This document shows positions 1 to 11,311 of a stretch of 64,000 bases of DNA, piece by piece. The number at the start of each line of letters is the position of its first letter. Position 1 is the first letter of the stretch. The translations under genes and the position numbers were made by a program. This DNA comes from Henckelia pumila (Eukaryota; Streptophyta; Magnoliopsida; Lamiales; Gesneriaceae): assembly GCF_033568475.1 (NCBI RefSeq), contig NC_133120.1, positions 139,248,109 through 139,312,108 on the forward strand, given 5' to 3'. The notes below the pieces were generated by a model. It ran no database searches. It saw only the letters and a list, made by a program, of their open reading frames with translations, and was not told where the DNA came from.

Positions 1-2796
1 ACAGTATTAAGCATGGGGCTAAGTTGATTCCCGCGCAGCACATGATAAAAGTATCACAAAAAATGTAAGGTCCTCACCTGAAACACATTTCTTTCACCAA
101 CTATAGCACCATTCAGGAATTTGGTATTATCTCGTGTGATATTTGCCTGCAAAAATGCCACACGATCGACTCCAGTGCCGCTGAGAGTTGTGGGAGGTCC
201 ATCTGCACTAACTCCTCCACTTGGCAATACCCTTTGGCCATTTGCAGAGATATGACTGCTTTCATCACGTGTAGTTATCTCCTCCATCACGAGTCCATAA
301 GTAAATTTGCTTTGACGCGTAAAGTTCTGGCCAAAAAAAAAACAAGAAGAAAAAAGATTGGCTAACATCTCTAGTTACCAACACAATCGTGGGTATAAAC
401 CAAATTTTATAATCCAATCTGTGTATTATAACACTTGACAAGTAAAACCATATTAGTATAGCTCAAAATATATATAAAATCATCAGGTAAGAAAGTTCCC
501 ATCAATCCAACCTAATACAAGTATATAACCAAGATTTTGAAGTCTACCTCTGTAAAATTGGCTTTAACACCAGCCCTATCAACCCAAATAGGTGGAACCT
601 CTTCTATTCCAGGCCCTCCAGTGAAAACCGGACTCAATTTTCTACTGTTAAAGCAGCTAGCACGAAAGGTACGGTTTCGAGGATTGTACACACCATCCAC
701 ATAAGGATGGACATACTCAAGCTTGAAAGCAAGATCATCCTGTACATTGCCGATAAAAAGTGTTTATAGAGTAAGGCACTTGGAACAAATGGCACTTCAT
801 ATTTCTGATGGTAAAGATCACAATAATTCACCTGCGGATTGAGGAAATTGCTGGTGGTCACTGAACCAAGAAGTGACCTGTTCAACCCTTGAATATTCCG
901 ATGCTCAAAAGAAACAGTTCCACCTGGCTGAACTGAAGCCTGAGAGCATGCACAAACAAAAAACACTTGACAACCAAGTTCAAAAGCAAACCTAAAACAT
1001 GAAGTTTCATTGTTCGTCAAATTACCAAAGTAGGGCGGCCACCACGACCTGGGACAATACTCCATTCTGTACTAACTTCAGCAGACTTCTGCTCCAGTTC
1101 TTTCAACTTGATTTCAACTATTATACCACCCTCATTTTTCTCGTCTGGGCGTGGATTTACCTCAATGTTGGAGAAGAGAGCTAACGAATTTATATTTCTC
1201 AAAGCTTGTTTCCCAGCCTCTATGTTAAAAACTTGTCCTTGGCGAAGCTGAAAACCAATTAAAACAAATATTTAAAACAACCAACAATAAAAACCAAATC
1301 ACATAGAAAATCACCATATAAAGAAAATTCACTCTAAACAATGAAAAACCTATCATATGATCTAAGATAAGTAACACGTTGCACTAGTATCATATTTAAA
1401 ATCATGAGTAATTTTTGGACAAAAAAAGATAAATTTTGTTGCCCACTCAACTTTTTAGAACAGGACCTTTGACATTTCATCGCAAAACCAATTCACCATA
1501 CCGTAATTCTACATCAAGAGATGTATTAATTCTCATAAACTAAATCATAAATTTGTTCAACAACATTAAGACATCAAATTTAATCATTGTGCAATGGAAA
1601 CGATTGACTAGCACCCTCACCAGCTTGGGTAACTCTCTTTTTATCACAGGAAACTGGGTGTTGCCCTCACAAACATTCCCTAGCTTATCCTGGAACTGAA
1701 TCACAAGCTGCGTAATGTCACCTTCGACCACCTCACACACGACCTCTTTGGTATTCAAATTACCAAAGTTCACAACTTGTGCACAGGCGTACCCATTCTC
1801 ATGATACCACTGCTGCACTCTATCCCTAATCCTCTGCAACAACCTCGCACTCACCTTCCCCTGCTCTCTCAGCATCTGCAAAATCTCTCTTTGAACAGAC
1901 GGTGGTAGCATACAGGGTCTTGACTTCTCAATCCTCCTTCGGTAATCCTTCTCTTGAGTCCTCATGTAATCCAACTTCTCCTTCTCGGTCATATCAGCAT
2001 CCATTTCTATCGGTTTTGACTGAGCCATCAAACCCACATTGATGCACCTGAACCTATCAGCAGACTGCCATGTTGACTCGAGGAATGGAATGGTTACATT
2101 GATGGTGCCGTCCGGGTTTGTTTTCGTCTCCAAATCCACTTTCTCAAACATCCCACACGTGGCTAGAGTTTCAAGCTCTTTCTGGAGCTGCGCCTTGGTG
2201 TAAACACCGCCTGGGCGGAGTGACACCATCTCAAAGAATGAGTCCTCGGTGCCGACAGTGGAGCCACGGCGGCGGTCAAAGAACAAGATATCAGAGACTT
2301 TGTATTTCTTGAAACCGCTCAACTTGTTCAACAGGACCACAATGTTGGCGGGCAATCCGTGGGAATCCCATTCCTGTTGAGGATCATCGTCTTTCGCGAA
2401 GGCTAAAAAAATGCGAGACCAGAAACTATGACCTTGACCTCCGCCTCCACCACCATCACCACCTCCACCACCTCCACCCCAAAAATTGAAATTGGAGCCG
2501 CCGCCTCCACTGACTATCGGGACAGCGAAATGGAAAAGAACGCCAGAGGCGGCGGAGAGGGCGATGAATTTGGGCGAAATTATAGAATCGCCCGCAGAAG
2601 GGATAAATTTCGAGGGTTTAGGGTTTTTGGAGGAAGAAGCGTCGACAGAGGATAGATTCGACTGGATAGTTGAATGCGAGGCAGAAAATCGAAATTGAGT
2701 TGGCGGGATGATGGAGGAGGAATTCCGTCGTCGACGGCTGGCGGTGGACGAGCTTCGGGGTGGGAGTAGAGAAGCGGCGGCGGCGGAAGACGCCAT
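1..2796 (-). CDS. TOC75: TOC75 chloroplast import channel, 5' part (exons 1-5)
   Basis: Encodes the beta-barrel channel of the TOC complex in the chloroplast outer envelope, an Omp85/BamA-family protein that takes in preproteins. Five exons can be read on the minus strand with GT-AG borders in phase 0: 2796-1621, 1247-1026, 939-832, 739-548 and 326-78, giving 649 codons; Arabidopsis TOC75-III is about 820 residues, so the last barrel strands lie off the left edge. Residues 1-95 are a Ser/Arg-rich transit peptide ending in a hydrophobic stretch. A glycine run follows at about 97-124, then an AFA site near 134 that fits plastidic signal peptidase, then the POTRA region (starting near EWDSHGLPANIV) and the barrel. 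Start chosen: ATG at 2796; an upstream in-frame GTG at 2838 is not credible. No stops or frameshifts were seen, so the gene looks functional. Confidence 0.96.
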
Positions 2797-2984
2797 TGGC
2801 GGCGGGGATAAGGGGGAGCTGAAAGTGGAGAACTTCACGAGGGGTTTATTGTATTTTGACAGATAAATCTTTTGTGAGAGGGAGAGCCTAATTGCGACTA
2901 ATTTTCACTGAAAATACATAAATGAAGCATATTACGGATCAATTGACAATATGAGAAATGATAAATAAATCCTCATAACCAATA

Positions 2985-3043
<59 letters not shown>

Positions 3044-3149
3044 TTTTGATCACACTCATTCTATAGGATGCGAGGATTCACTTGCACTCGTGCTTAAAAC
3101 AACTTCGATTGTCTTGAAATTTTTCACTGTAGGGTCGTCTCGAAAATAC
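2797..3149. other. TOC75 5' flank and TA microsatellite
   Basis: This AT-rich stretch is the presumed 5' UTR and promoter side of the minus-strand TOC75 gene. It contains an uninterrupted (TA)n tract at about 2989-3038. I see no clear TATA box on the minus strand and no coding signal. Confidence 0.6.
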
Positions 3150-3306
3150 GAATCCAACGATATATCATATGATACAAATTCAATCTCGGTGGTCGAAAAT
3201 GTGAAGATGATCGAAAATTGCAAATTTTTTCACCTAATTTCCAGTCATCTTCAAATCTCCGACCACCGATATTGAAATTTGTATCATATGATATATTGTT
3301 GGATTC
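3150..3306. repeat. Foldback (inverted-repeat) element
   Basis: Two arms of about 75 bases are reverse complements with few mismatches. The left arm begins GAATCCAACGATATATCAT at 3150 and the right arm ends ATGATATATTGTTGGATTC at 3306, with only a short unpaired centre. The single-strand form would be a long near-perfect hairpin. It could be a MITE, a foldback transposon remnant or a small-RNA precursor; no target duplication was identified. Confidence 0.7.
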
Positions 3307-3309
3307 GCA

Positions 3310-3757
3310 GGTTATCACCAAACCCGAACCGAGATGGAGAGTCAAGGGAGGAAGGGTGGATGACCCCGGTCACGAACAGCCCAGGAAAGGGGTGGCAAGG
3401 GCCCGACTGCAAGAAGAGGTGTCTGGCCTGAGGGATGGTAAGCAAAGAAGAAGCTGATCAGGTACTCCGCTGAGATTCGAAGACTAAGTCAAAATACCTT
3501 AAACTGACATCACCTACAATTCAGAAGCGTTTCCTCCCCACGTCTCCAAGTATGCCTCTAGCATGGGCCACGATCCACTATTGTGGCCATTATCCAAGAA
3601 TTTCGGAAGAGCTCTCCATTCAAGGATCCTATTAATACCTCGCAAAAAGGTATAACAGGGAGTTCACTAATCTCACAAAAAAGACTCTCTACATTTTTTT
3701 CTCTGATTTCTCATGCTCCCATCCTTTCGCTGACTTAAGCAACGGAGTGTTCATGTA
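3310..3757 (+). mobile_element. LTR fragment, probably Tat-type gypsy
   Basis: The stretch has no ORF but ends in the style of Tat/Ogre gypsy LTRs: a short-exon-like segment (TTAATACCTCGCAAAAAGG), then CTCTCTACATT and GCTGACTTAAGCAACGGAGTG near 3730-3751. No partner LTR is seen here. The identification rests on remembered family style and is tentative. Confidence 0.4.
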
Positions 3758-3902
3758 GTAACATATCCGGATCATCTACTAACTAGCAATCTTAAGCATG
3801 TATTTAGCTTAATATAAAAACATCATGAGATTATTCAAACTTAACAGAAACTTAAAAACCAACTATTTAAAAGATAAACCGGCAGAATACAACCGACATT
3901 TC
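3758..3902 (-). mobile_element. Truncated LTR end, family related to C/H
   Basis: About 145 bases match the first part of the plus-strand views of LTRs C (9789) and H (44566), including the stretch ACCGGCAGAATACAACCG. It is a reversed LTR end abutting the forward LTR at 3903 head to head. The rest of that LTR is missing. Confidence 0.6.
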
Positions 3903-5355
3903 TGTAGCAACCTAGACCCATTTTACTAGATTAAATGGTTTAAACATGTTTACTTACTTAAAACATAACTAAGAGATTTTTATATGATCAAACGGATCAA
4001 GAAATCGGATCCAGAATGTTAAAAAATGGTTAATGGGCTCATTTGGGCTCGGGTAGTTCGGATGGTCCGAACTCAAGCCCTGTAGAGATCGGATGGTCCG
4101 AAGAGATTGAAGGCAACGAATCAGTTCGGAAGCTACGAACGAGTTCAGATCGTCCGAATGAGATCGAATCGTCCGATCGTAGTTAGGCCATGCATTTGTC
4201 GAGGTGTCATCGTTGTTTGGACATGCAAGAGTTCGGATCGTCCGAAGATGGGATCGGAGCGTCCAAACTGTTCATTGCTGCAACATGGCCTGCATGCGAG
4301 ATCTGATCGTCCGAAGTGGGGATCGGATCGTTCGATCTCCACCTATAAATATGAGGTCTGAGAGCCTCATTTCTTGCCAAGTTACAAGTCTTCCCTCTCA
4401 TATTATGGTGTTTCTTGGGGTTTTTTTTAGCCTATAGCCGAGGGTCGGGCGATAGCGAGGCGCTGCCAGGGTCGTAGCGTAGCCATGCCCAATAGTTGGG
4501 GCCTTCGACATCAACGGGCTGAATACGAACGCAGACCTTTAGAAATAATTAGGAGTATCTATTAGCTTAGTTAAGGCTTTTAGATGATGTTTAGTGATGT
4601 ATTATTATTTTGGAATTTAGATATAGACTGTAGATACCTGCACATCTAAGACTATTATTGAGGAACGAAAGTACTGTTCGAAATACCCTGACTGAGTATG
4701 CATGTATTATGTGTAGCATTATTTATATGGCATGATTTTATCTGCATATATTATGACACGATATTATGCTTCACGCATTATCATATTGAGCTTTTATCCT
4801 TGAAATATCTTGTATTAAGGTGGTTACTCTAATGTGTTAGTGGATGGTTGGACATGTGTACTCGTGATCAGGTCACCGATATCCACAGTAGGGTGTGTGA
4901 TCCACCTCATTGTGCGACTCCACAGAGTACTACATACCTTGGGCCCGAGTCTGTTGAACAGTATTCTTGACCTTGAGTCTTGATAACCTATACACTTGCA
5001 TTCATGTTCATATAGTATTTGTATACTCGTACTCTCGTACTGAGCGTAGTTCGCTCACGTCCGTGTTTCTATGTTTCTTGGACACCCCAATTCAACGAAA
5101 TAGTTGCAGGTAGTTCACTCAGAGATTTGAGATTAAGCGGTGACCAAGGCAGGATTGCAGGTTTAGCCGCTAGGTTGTATTTCATTTGTATTAAGTTAAT
5201 TCGATTGAGTTGTATTATTTGGATTTACTTACCGGTTGTATTCTGTCAGTTCAGTATTTTGGTTTAATTTCGCAGCTACTCTGATTTTTCTTAATTAAGT
5301 TTAAATACATGTTTAAGCTTCTGATTAGTAGGTGATCACGGAAAGAGTCACTAAA
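3903..5355 (+). mobile_element. LTR of gypsy family A (copy 1)
   Basis: A 1453-base LTR that begins TGTAGCAACC and ends in the counterpart of GTCACTACA. It aligns throughout with the LTR starting at 25827. U3 carries nine or so degenerate TCGGA/TCCGA palindromes at 4055-4340, followed by TATAAATA at 4344-4351. A tRNA-iMet-type primer-binding site (TGGTATCAGAGC, 5360-5371) follows immediately, which fixes the orientation and the right border. Confidence 0.9.
4344..4351 (+). promoter_or_regulatory. TATA box of LTR A copy 1
   Basis: TATAAATA lies immediately downstream of the palindrome array. The same arrangement recurs in every related LTR in the window: 8488-8499, 16148-16155 and 26231-26238 on plus; 10842-10849, 45650-45657 and 60840-60847 on minus. 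Confidence 0.7.
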
Positions 5356-5750
5356 TTTATGGTATCAGAGCATGCAATAGGATTCTTTGGGACATTGTAT
5401 TGATACTTGGGTTATCCTTGTAGATTAAGAGTTGGATTCGTTGACGATAGAAACTACAGGAGTTGGGATAGCAAAGCATCTAGGCTTTCCCGAGATCGTC
5501 ATCACCAAGATTTCCATCAGAGATTCGCCTTGTGTGAATTCCAGTAAGATTGAGCTGGAAGGGATGATCCAGTTTTGAACTCCAGGTACTTCAGAAGATT
5601 GGTTGGAGCACATGGGACGCTATATTCCATCTAGCTTTGACCAAGGAAAGTATCCCTGAAGATTTTTCACAAGTAGTTGGAGAGATTGTCATGAAGATAT
5701 TGGCTCATCTACTAGATAAGGAACCCCACAATTATTGGGAGTCTGAGTAG
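5356..5750 (+). mobile_element. Family A 5' leader and gag start remnant
   Basis: It starts with the primer-binding site and is nearly the same as 30622-31012. It also resembles the start of element H read on the minus strand from 59755. A short gag-like phrase (WLEHMGR) can be read near 5604, but stops interrupt every frame. Homology to the second copy ends near 5750, where an antisense Tat-like fragment begins. Confidence 0.75.
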
Positions 5751-6140
5751 AGAACGGCTCAAGAAATACCAAGATTCCAAGTAGCTTTGAGTCCGAGCAA
5801 GAGTGCTTCATATTCCATTTCATTATTGGATGCTCGGAAATCTATCCTTATTGAGATGTTGGTTTCCTCGTCCCAAGATGAGATTATCACAATTCCGACC
5901 CCGCTTCCTGCTTGGCAAGATAAACCATCCACGAAAATTTCCCACTGCTCTTCTTGCTCTAATTGGACGGTTTCCATCAAAAAAATCAGCAAAGGCTTGG
6001 GCTTTTATAGAGGTGCGGGGCTCAAACTTTATGTCGTACTCGCTTAATTCGGTGACCCACTTGATAAATCTCCCTGATGCATCCGGGTTGGCAGCAATTT
6101 TTCCTAAAGCATTATTAGTAAGGACAGTGATCAGAAGCTT
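5751..6140 (-). pseudogene. Gypsy (Tat-like) RT/RNase H fragment
   Basis: Read on the minus strand, this is the connection between reverse transcriptase and RNase H of a non-chromoviral gypsy element. Phrases include GRFIKWVTELSEYDIKFEPR, then QALADFL-like residues, then WEIFVDGLSCQAGSGVGIVI and ASNNEMEYEALLLGLK. The DG and the E of NEMEYEAL are RNase H active-site neighbours. A frameshift near 5990 separates the two parts. There are no LTRs or flanking domains, so it is an isolated scrap. Confidence 0.8.
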
Positions 6141-8037
6141 TAATAGGAGGTTCTAATATTGTTGCTTCTCCACTTCTGATCTGTAACTCGAATTCATATG
6201 CCTTGAGACCTGCAAATAGGTCATGTACCTCTATCTTGTTCATGTCCTTCGCCTCTCGCATGGCTATATGGTCTTGACATCTCATTCCTTTGGCAGTGCT
6301 CGCATTACTTTCAGAGTTGTCTCCTCATTGTTGTATTCTTTTCCAAGAGCATTGAGTTCATTAACTAGGTTGCTGAATCTTTCTCCAGAGTCGCTCATGG
6401 ATTCGCCAGTCTTAATTTTGATTCTTTTGAATTTTTGAATATCTACTGAAAGTTTGTTCTCTTTAGTTTGCTCATTTCCTTCATAGAGTTGGATCAGCTT
6501 CTCCCAAATTTATTTGGCAGTGTTACACATCTTTATTTTGCTGAATGTCGTCTTGTCCAGTGTCTTGTATAGAATATCTTTTGCAACGTTGTCCAGATTT
6601 GCCTTTTTCTTGTCTTCATTTGTCCATTCGCTCCTAGGTTTTTCAATCATTTGTGGAGCGACATCTGATATAGCTACTGTCGTGTTGGCTTTCATGATTT
6701 TGAGTGGTCCATCAGTAATCACGTACCACATATCATCATCTTGTGCAGCAATATGGGCTTTCATTATGATCTTCCAGTCATCGAAGTTTTCTCGAGAGAA
6801 AATAGGAATCTTACTAAAGGATGCGATAGATGTGTGATTCTCAGAGACAGGATAAACCCGCTCTGATACCACTTGTTAAAATCGGTGGAGTGTTTAGATT
6901 GGGGGGGGGGGGGGGGGGTTGAATGAACACTCCAAATTATTCAACAATTTTTGCAAGGAGCTGGAGTTAGCAGCGAACCAAGTGTATCCTGTCTATCGAA
7001 GTAGAAGCAGTAGTCTAATAAATTAGTGCGGAAACGGACTACTGATCACCTACTGAAGCTTAAATATTACAAGGAGAGTGACACCAAATTTTTTTATGTA
7101 AGTTCGAAGGATAAAACCTTTTACGTCTCTCCTTCTTCTGTTTCCAGAAGGTATCCACTAGAAGCTTTGATTTGTACACTTTTTTTAATACAAACCCATT
7201 TCAGCAGGACTTATCTACTGCCCACTGAAACTCCTAGTAATTCACACAGTCTATCTTTTGAATCGACTTCGTTCAAAAGTTTACACTTCTCAGAACTAGA
7301 TACTCACAAGAGCTTACAAGGATTGACACACAATATTGATCCTAAATATCTGATATATCGATGAGTGTGTGTGCGAGAGTATCTTTTCGAGTGGAAACTT
7401 GAGTGTATTTCTTGGAAAGCAGTAGAATGTTACTGGTAAGCCTTTTCTTGTTGTCTCTCTGATTCTTGGCTCTCTATTTTTGAAGTGTCTGATCATCTTT
7501 TTATAGTTGTTGGTTCCAACGTCCATAAACGGCTTTATTTGCTTTTTAATGATTATCCCTGCAACACAAAATATTTGTATCAGATGTATGTGTTCTAAAA
7601 GGGACGTGCAATAAATGCACATTCATTGCTTGGTACGATGCATTAAATGTAACATCTCATCATATTGGAACAACTATATATCGTGTTGAACATTTCTTAC
7701 TGAATATCTTCATTCTACTGGTTCTAATATGTTCATGTTCTACTGGTTTTGTTTTACTGATTCTGTTCTAGTCTACTGTTTTTAGACTAAGCGTATTTTC
7801 TAAAGTTCTGTGACTTTCTCTACTGCTTTGTTTCGATCTACAGGTGCAATATTCATCACCAAAACTAAAATCCTTATCAGATATATCTCCTCACAATTGA
7901 CTAAATCACTTGGTCATATTATTTGACTTCACTAATTATTTATTTAATCAATATGTGTAATTTCTTTGATAAATCATTTTGCCAAGATTTAAGATTTAAA
8001 TATTTATTGTCTCATCTTGATGACAAAATCAATAACA
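6141..8037 (-). mobile_element. Ty1/copia element D, 5' end only
   Basis: A truncated antisense copia element. Its 5' LTR occupies 6874-8037, with inverted ends TGTTA...TAACA. The primer-binding site (complement of GCTCTGATACCA) is at 6860-6871, and gag follows to the left, down to about 6150. Protease, integrase and RT are missing; the break joins a Tat-like fragment. An 18-base G run (6901-6918) lies inside the LTR. Element B inserted 44 bases beyond the outer LTR end. Confidence 0.85.
6150..6858 (-). pseudogene. copia gag remnant (DUF4219/UBN2 type)
   Basis: The minus-strand translation matches the capsid-domain gag of plant copia elements: FSRENFDDWKIIMKAHIAAQ, then DDDMWYVI, KPRSEWTNEDKKKANLDNVA and DILYKTLDKTTFSKIK. 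A stop follows near 6510. The remainder continues as a UBN2 region (KVMRALPKE, DLFAGLKAYEFEL) to about 6150 with further stops. No convincing ATG precedes the capsid motif; the open frame begins at a GTG overlapping the primer-binding site. Not functional. Confidence 0.88.
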
Positions 8038-8081
8038 CGCGTCTATTATCAAAACCATTTTAGTTAATTAGTTTTCATACT

Positions 8082-9774
8082 TGTAGTAACTCAAAGTCCA
8101 TTTTAAGATAATAATATGATAAACATGATTAAGGGTGAGTATTAAACCAATTCAAGGGCTTAATCGGGATTCATAATTAAGAATTTAACTTCCAAAGTTT
8201 GGGTCTGATCGAACGGTCCGAACCCGGCATTATCGGAAGCTCCGATTTTGACTTGATTACTTCGGAGGGAAGGCAAGATCGGACGCTCCGATATAGGATC
8301 GGATGCTCCGAACTCCCTCAGCCAACAATGCACGATGACTAAGCCACGAGTTTTGACATGTGTCCAAGAGTCAGCAGATCGGACGGTCCGATCCCGAGTT
8401 CGGACGCTCCGATCGTCAAATGTCATGCATGCAGAGTTCGGACACTACGAACCCAGAACGGAGGCTCCGAACATGGCCGAACTTTGACTTATAAATAGGG
8501 GTCATTTGATTCAGAATTTCATATCGAATTCCCAAGTTTCCTTCTTCAGTTATATATATAATTTGAGGTATATACTTGAGGGCCCTATCGGTTAATAGAG
8601 AGGTTCTGAAATAACAAAGGTGTTGTTATAGTCCTCCAGAACAAGTGACTCTAAGGGCTTACTACGGACGAAGGTATGTTCTGAGAATCTTATTAAGTTT
8701 TGCAAGTATTTACTAGCTTAGTTAAGTCTTATAGAACTTGTGTAGTGATACGGTAAACTTTTGAATATAGCTTTGGAACTATATATTTGATATCTTTAGG
8801 CTATATTTTGCATTATCTTTTATCTTTTATTGTAAAGTATAAATACTTTTGTTTATTTCATTAATAATAATTCAGATTCAGTTTATACACAAATTATTGA
8901 AATTCTCTCAAGAATTTTATTCAAAGCTTTGCTTTGTTCTTCAAATCAAACTTTTTTAGTTTAATTACTTGGAAGCGTTTGTCAATTGATTTCTCACTGA
9001 ATATTGTCAGATACAAATTATGTGAAGGTTTTATTGGTTTCAATTGTCGTGATTTCTGTTGTTAATAATACCGTCGATTAAAGGTGAAAATCCAAAATCC
9101 TATCAATTTTACTTGTTTCAAAGATCGGGCAAAGCTTTGGATCTTTTGTTTATTGATTAGAGAGTGCGATTCAAATTGTAATCGTGTTTGCTAATCTTAC
9201 ACATCAAGATTCATATCAGGGTTCTAGGAGATATTCTAGAACCGGATGTACCGTTATAGTGGGTGGTTTTAGGCGAGTGTGGTTGTACCCAGAGGTTTGA
9301 TCTGACCGGTCACAACACTCATTGGCGCCGATTATTAGCATGACTTTCAGATGACTTATTACCCGTCATCATGATTACATGCATCATATACATATGTTTA
9401 CTCATGTTTATGTACTGTGCGTTAATCGCTCATGTCCTAGTTATTATCTTAGACACCCCATTCCACGGGGCAAGTCGCAGGATGGACGGAGCTGGGAGTT
9501 CGAGGCAGGACTAGGTGACATGAACTATCGGTGAGTATTTTATACAGCGGGATTCGATATAGCTATATAATATTTCAGACAGTTTTATTTTATTCCTTTT
9601 CGATATGGTTGTATCACTACTAAGTTTAAGCTTTGAACTAATGTATTAAGTTTGATATGTAAATTAAGGGTTATGTTTCCGCATGTTTTACTCTGTTAAG
9701 TAATTATGTTTTAATTAAGATTAATGCATGTTATAGTTACCAGTTAGTAGGTGATTCAATGCAGAATCACTATA
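8082..9774 (+). mobile_element. 5' LTR of element B
   Basis: Begins TGTAGTAACTC and ends ATCACTATA. Palindromes lie at 8205-8475 and a TATAAATA box near 8490. It is about 260 bases longer than its partner: 8781 to about 9213 does not match the 3' LTR, whose corresponding stretch is 16441 to about 16665. The foreign part is AT-rich, with CAAAGCTTTGCTTTG near 8926, and is of unknown origin. Confidence 0.88.
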
Positions 9775-9788
9775 GTTGTGGTATCAGA

Positions 9789-11224
9789 TGTAGCGACCCA
9801 AAGCGGATCCACTACCTAATCAGAGTTTAGGAGCATAATTAAACATGCATTAAATAAATCGTTGCGGAATACTTAAATTAAAACAGACCGGCAGAATACA
9901 ATCGGATAAATAAATTCGATTTATACAACCCAATCGAATAAATAACCCTAAAGGCAAAACCTACAGCTAAATCCTGCTGTCTTCACTGGTCATTGGCTAC
10001 TCCAAGCTCCTGGTGCCCAACTATGCACCTACAACTGCCCCGTCGAATGGGGTGTCCAGACATACAGAAACACTGGACGTGAGCTCTAAGCTCAATACGA
10101 AAGCAATGATATATATATATGCAACACATAAGTGACTTTAAAAATCAGGGTTAAATCACTTTCTCTGGGCGCCTGGAATACACAGTACCGGGCTAGAGTG
10201 CGACTCCGCATGGTACTCGTATATTCCCAAGACACGAATCCTCAGGAAGAATCGCCTTGACTGATGGAAACTGTCATGACTCACATCATCTCGATGCAGT
10301 CTCCGTAAAAACATATGCATGTGCTAAAACAGTAAAACATGGTAAAACATATAGCACATACTCATGCAACACATATAATATATATCATGCTGGCTATCTC
10401 AGTCAGTACTTACGTACCTCACTACAGGCAAATCCTAGCAGTCCCACTCTAGGTTCCAAGCCTATCATCAACTCTACAATGCAAATATTCATGCATCATT
10501 CAATAAGCTCTAAAAGCCTTAACTAAGCTATTGCATACTCCTAAATAATTTAAGGAGACCATAGCTATACCTGCGTCCGTTGTCAGCCCACTGATGGCGA
10601 CTATCCCGCAACTAGGGGCACACCCCTGCTGCAGCTTCACAGCTTCGAGCACTGCTCCGCTACACGAGCACTGCCCCGCTACACGAGCACTGCCCCGCTA
10701 CTATGTCAGACACTGTCTGACTATACTAAAATATATTTCCTACTCCAACTCTAAAATAAAAGTACCCAAAGCCCAAAATTGAGCTACTAGGGCGAAGGAG
10801 AGGAATTCGGAATTGGCAAGAAATGAGGAGCTCGGACCCTATATTTATAGACGTCGATCGGAAGTTTCGTTCCTCGATCGGATGTTCCGTTCCGACAGAT
10901 CGGAAGCTCTGTTCCTCGATCGGACGCTCCGTTCGCCACGTGTCAATTCGATCCACATGCAACCACACACCTGTCACCGAAAGCCATCGGAAGCTCCGTT
11001 CTTGATCGGACGTTCCGATCGTCGATCGGACGCTCCGATCCTAGATCATTGCTTCTGATCCCACTCGAGTCTTGGAACCCTCTAAACCAATTTCGAGTGT
11101 CCTGGATCCATTTTTAGGCTCCGTTAATCCTCCTAGAATTTTCTTAATCATGTTTTACTTAACCCAAATATGATTACATGATTAATTACTCATTAATCGT
11201 TAATCACGGATACGGGTTACTACA
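9789..11224 (-). mobile_element. Solo LTR C inside the primer-binding site of B
   Basis: A 1436-base LTR with TG...CA ends, read as TGTAGCGACCC...GGTTACTACA on plus. It is flanked by perfect 5-bp duplications TCAGA (9784-9788 and 11225-11229). There is no internal region, so it is a solo LTR left by recombination. It sits within TGGTATCAGAGC of element B. On minus it has the family layout: palindromes 10850-11045, then TATAAATA (10842-10849). It includes a small GAGCACTGCCCCGCTACAC tandem repeat near 10650-10700. Confidence 0.93.
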
Positions 11225-11311
11225 TCAGAGCATGCATAGACTTTGGGATTTAGTCTAGTCTTAAATAATTATTGCGCATTTGGGATTTAAATGTGAAAAT
11301 ATTTTTCAGAT

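Noticed and set aside
2797..2838. Upstream extension of TOC75 by 14 codons
   Set aside because: The first codon is GTG, not ATG; the ATG at 2796 starts a normal transit peptide.
4107..4437. Overlapping open frames on both strands around 4107-4437 and again at 25963-26317
   Set aside because: They follow the palindrome array of LTR A; palindromes keep both strands open by chance.
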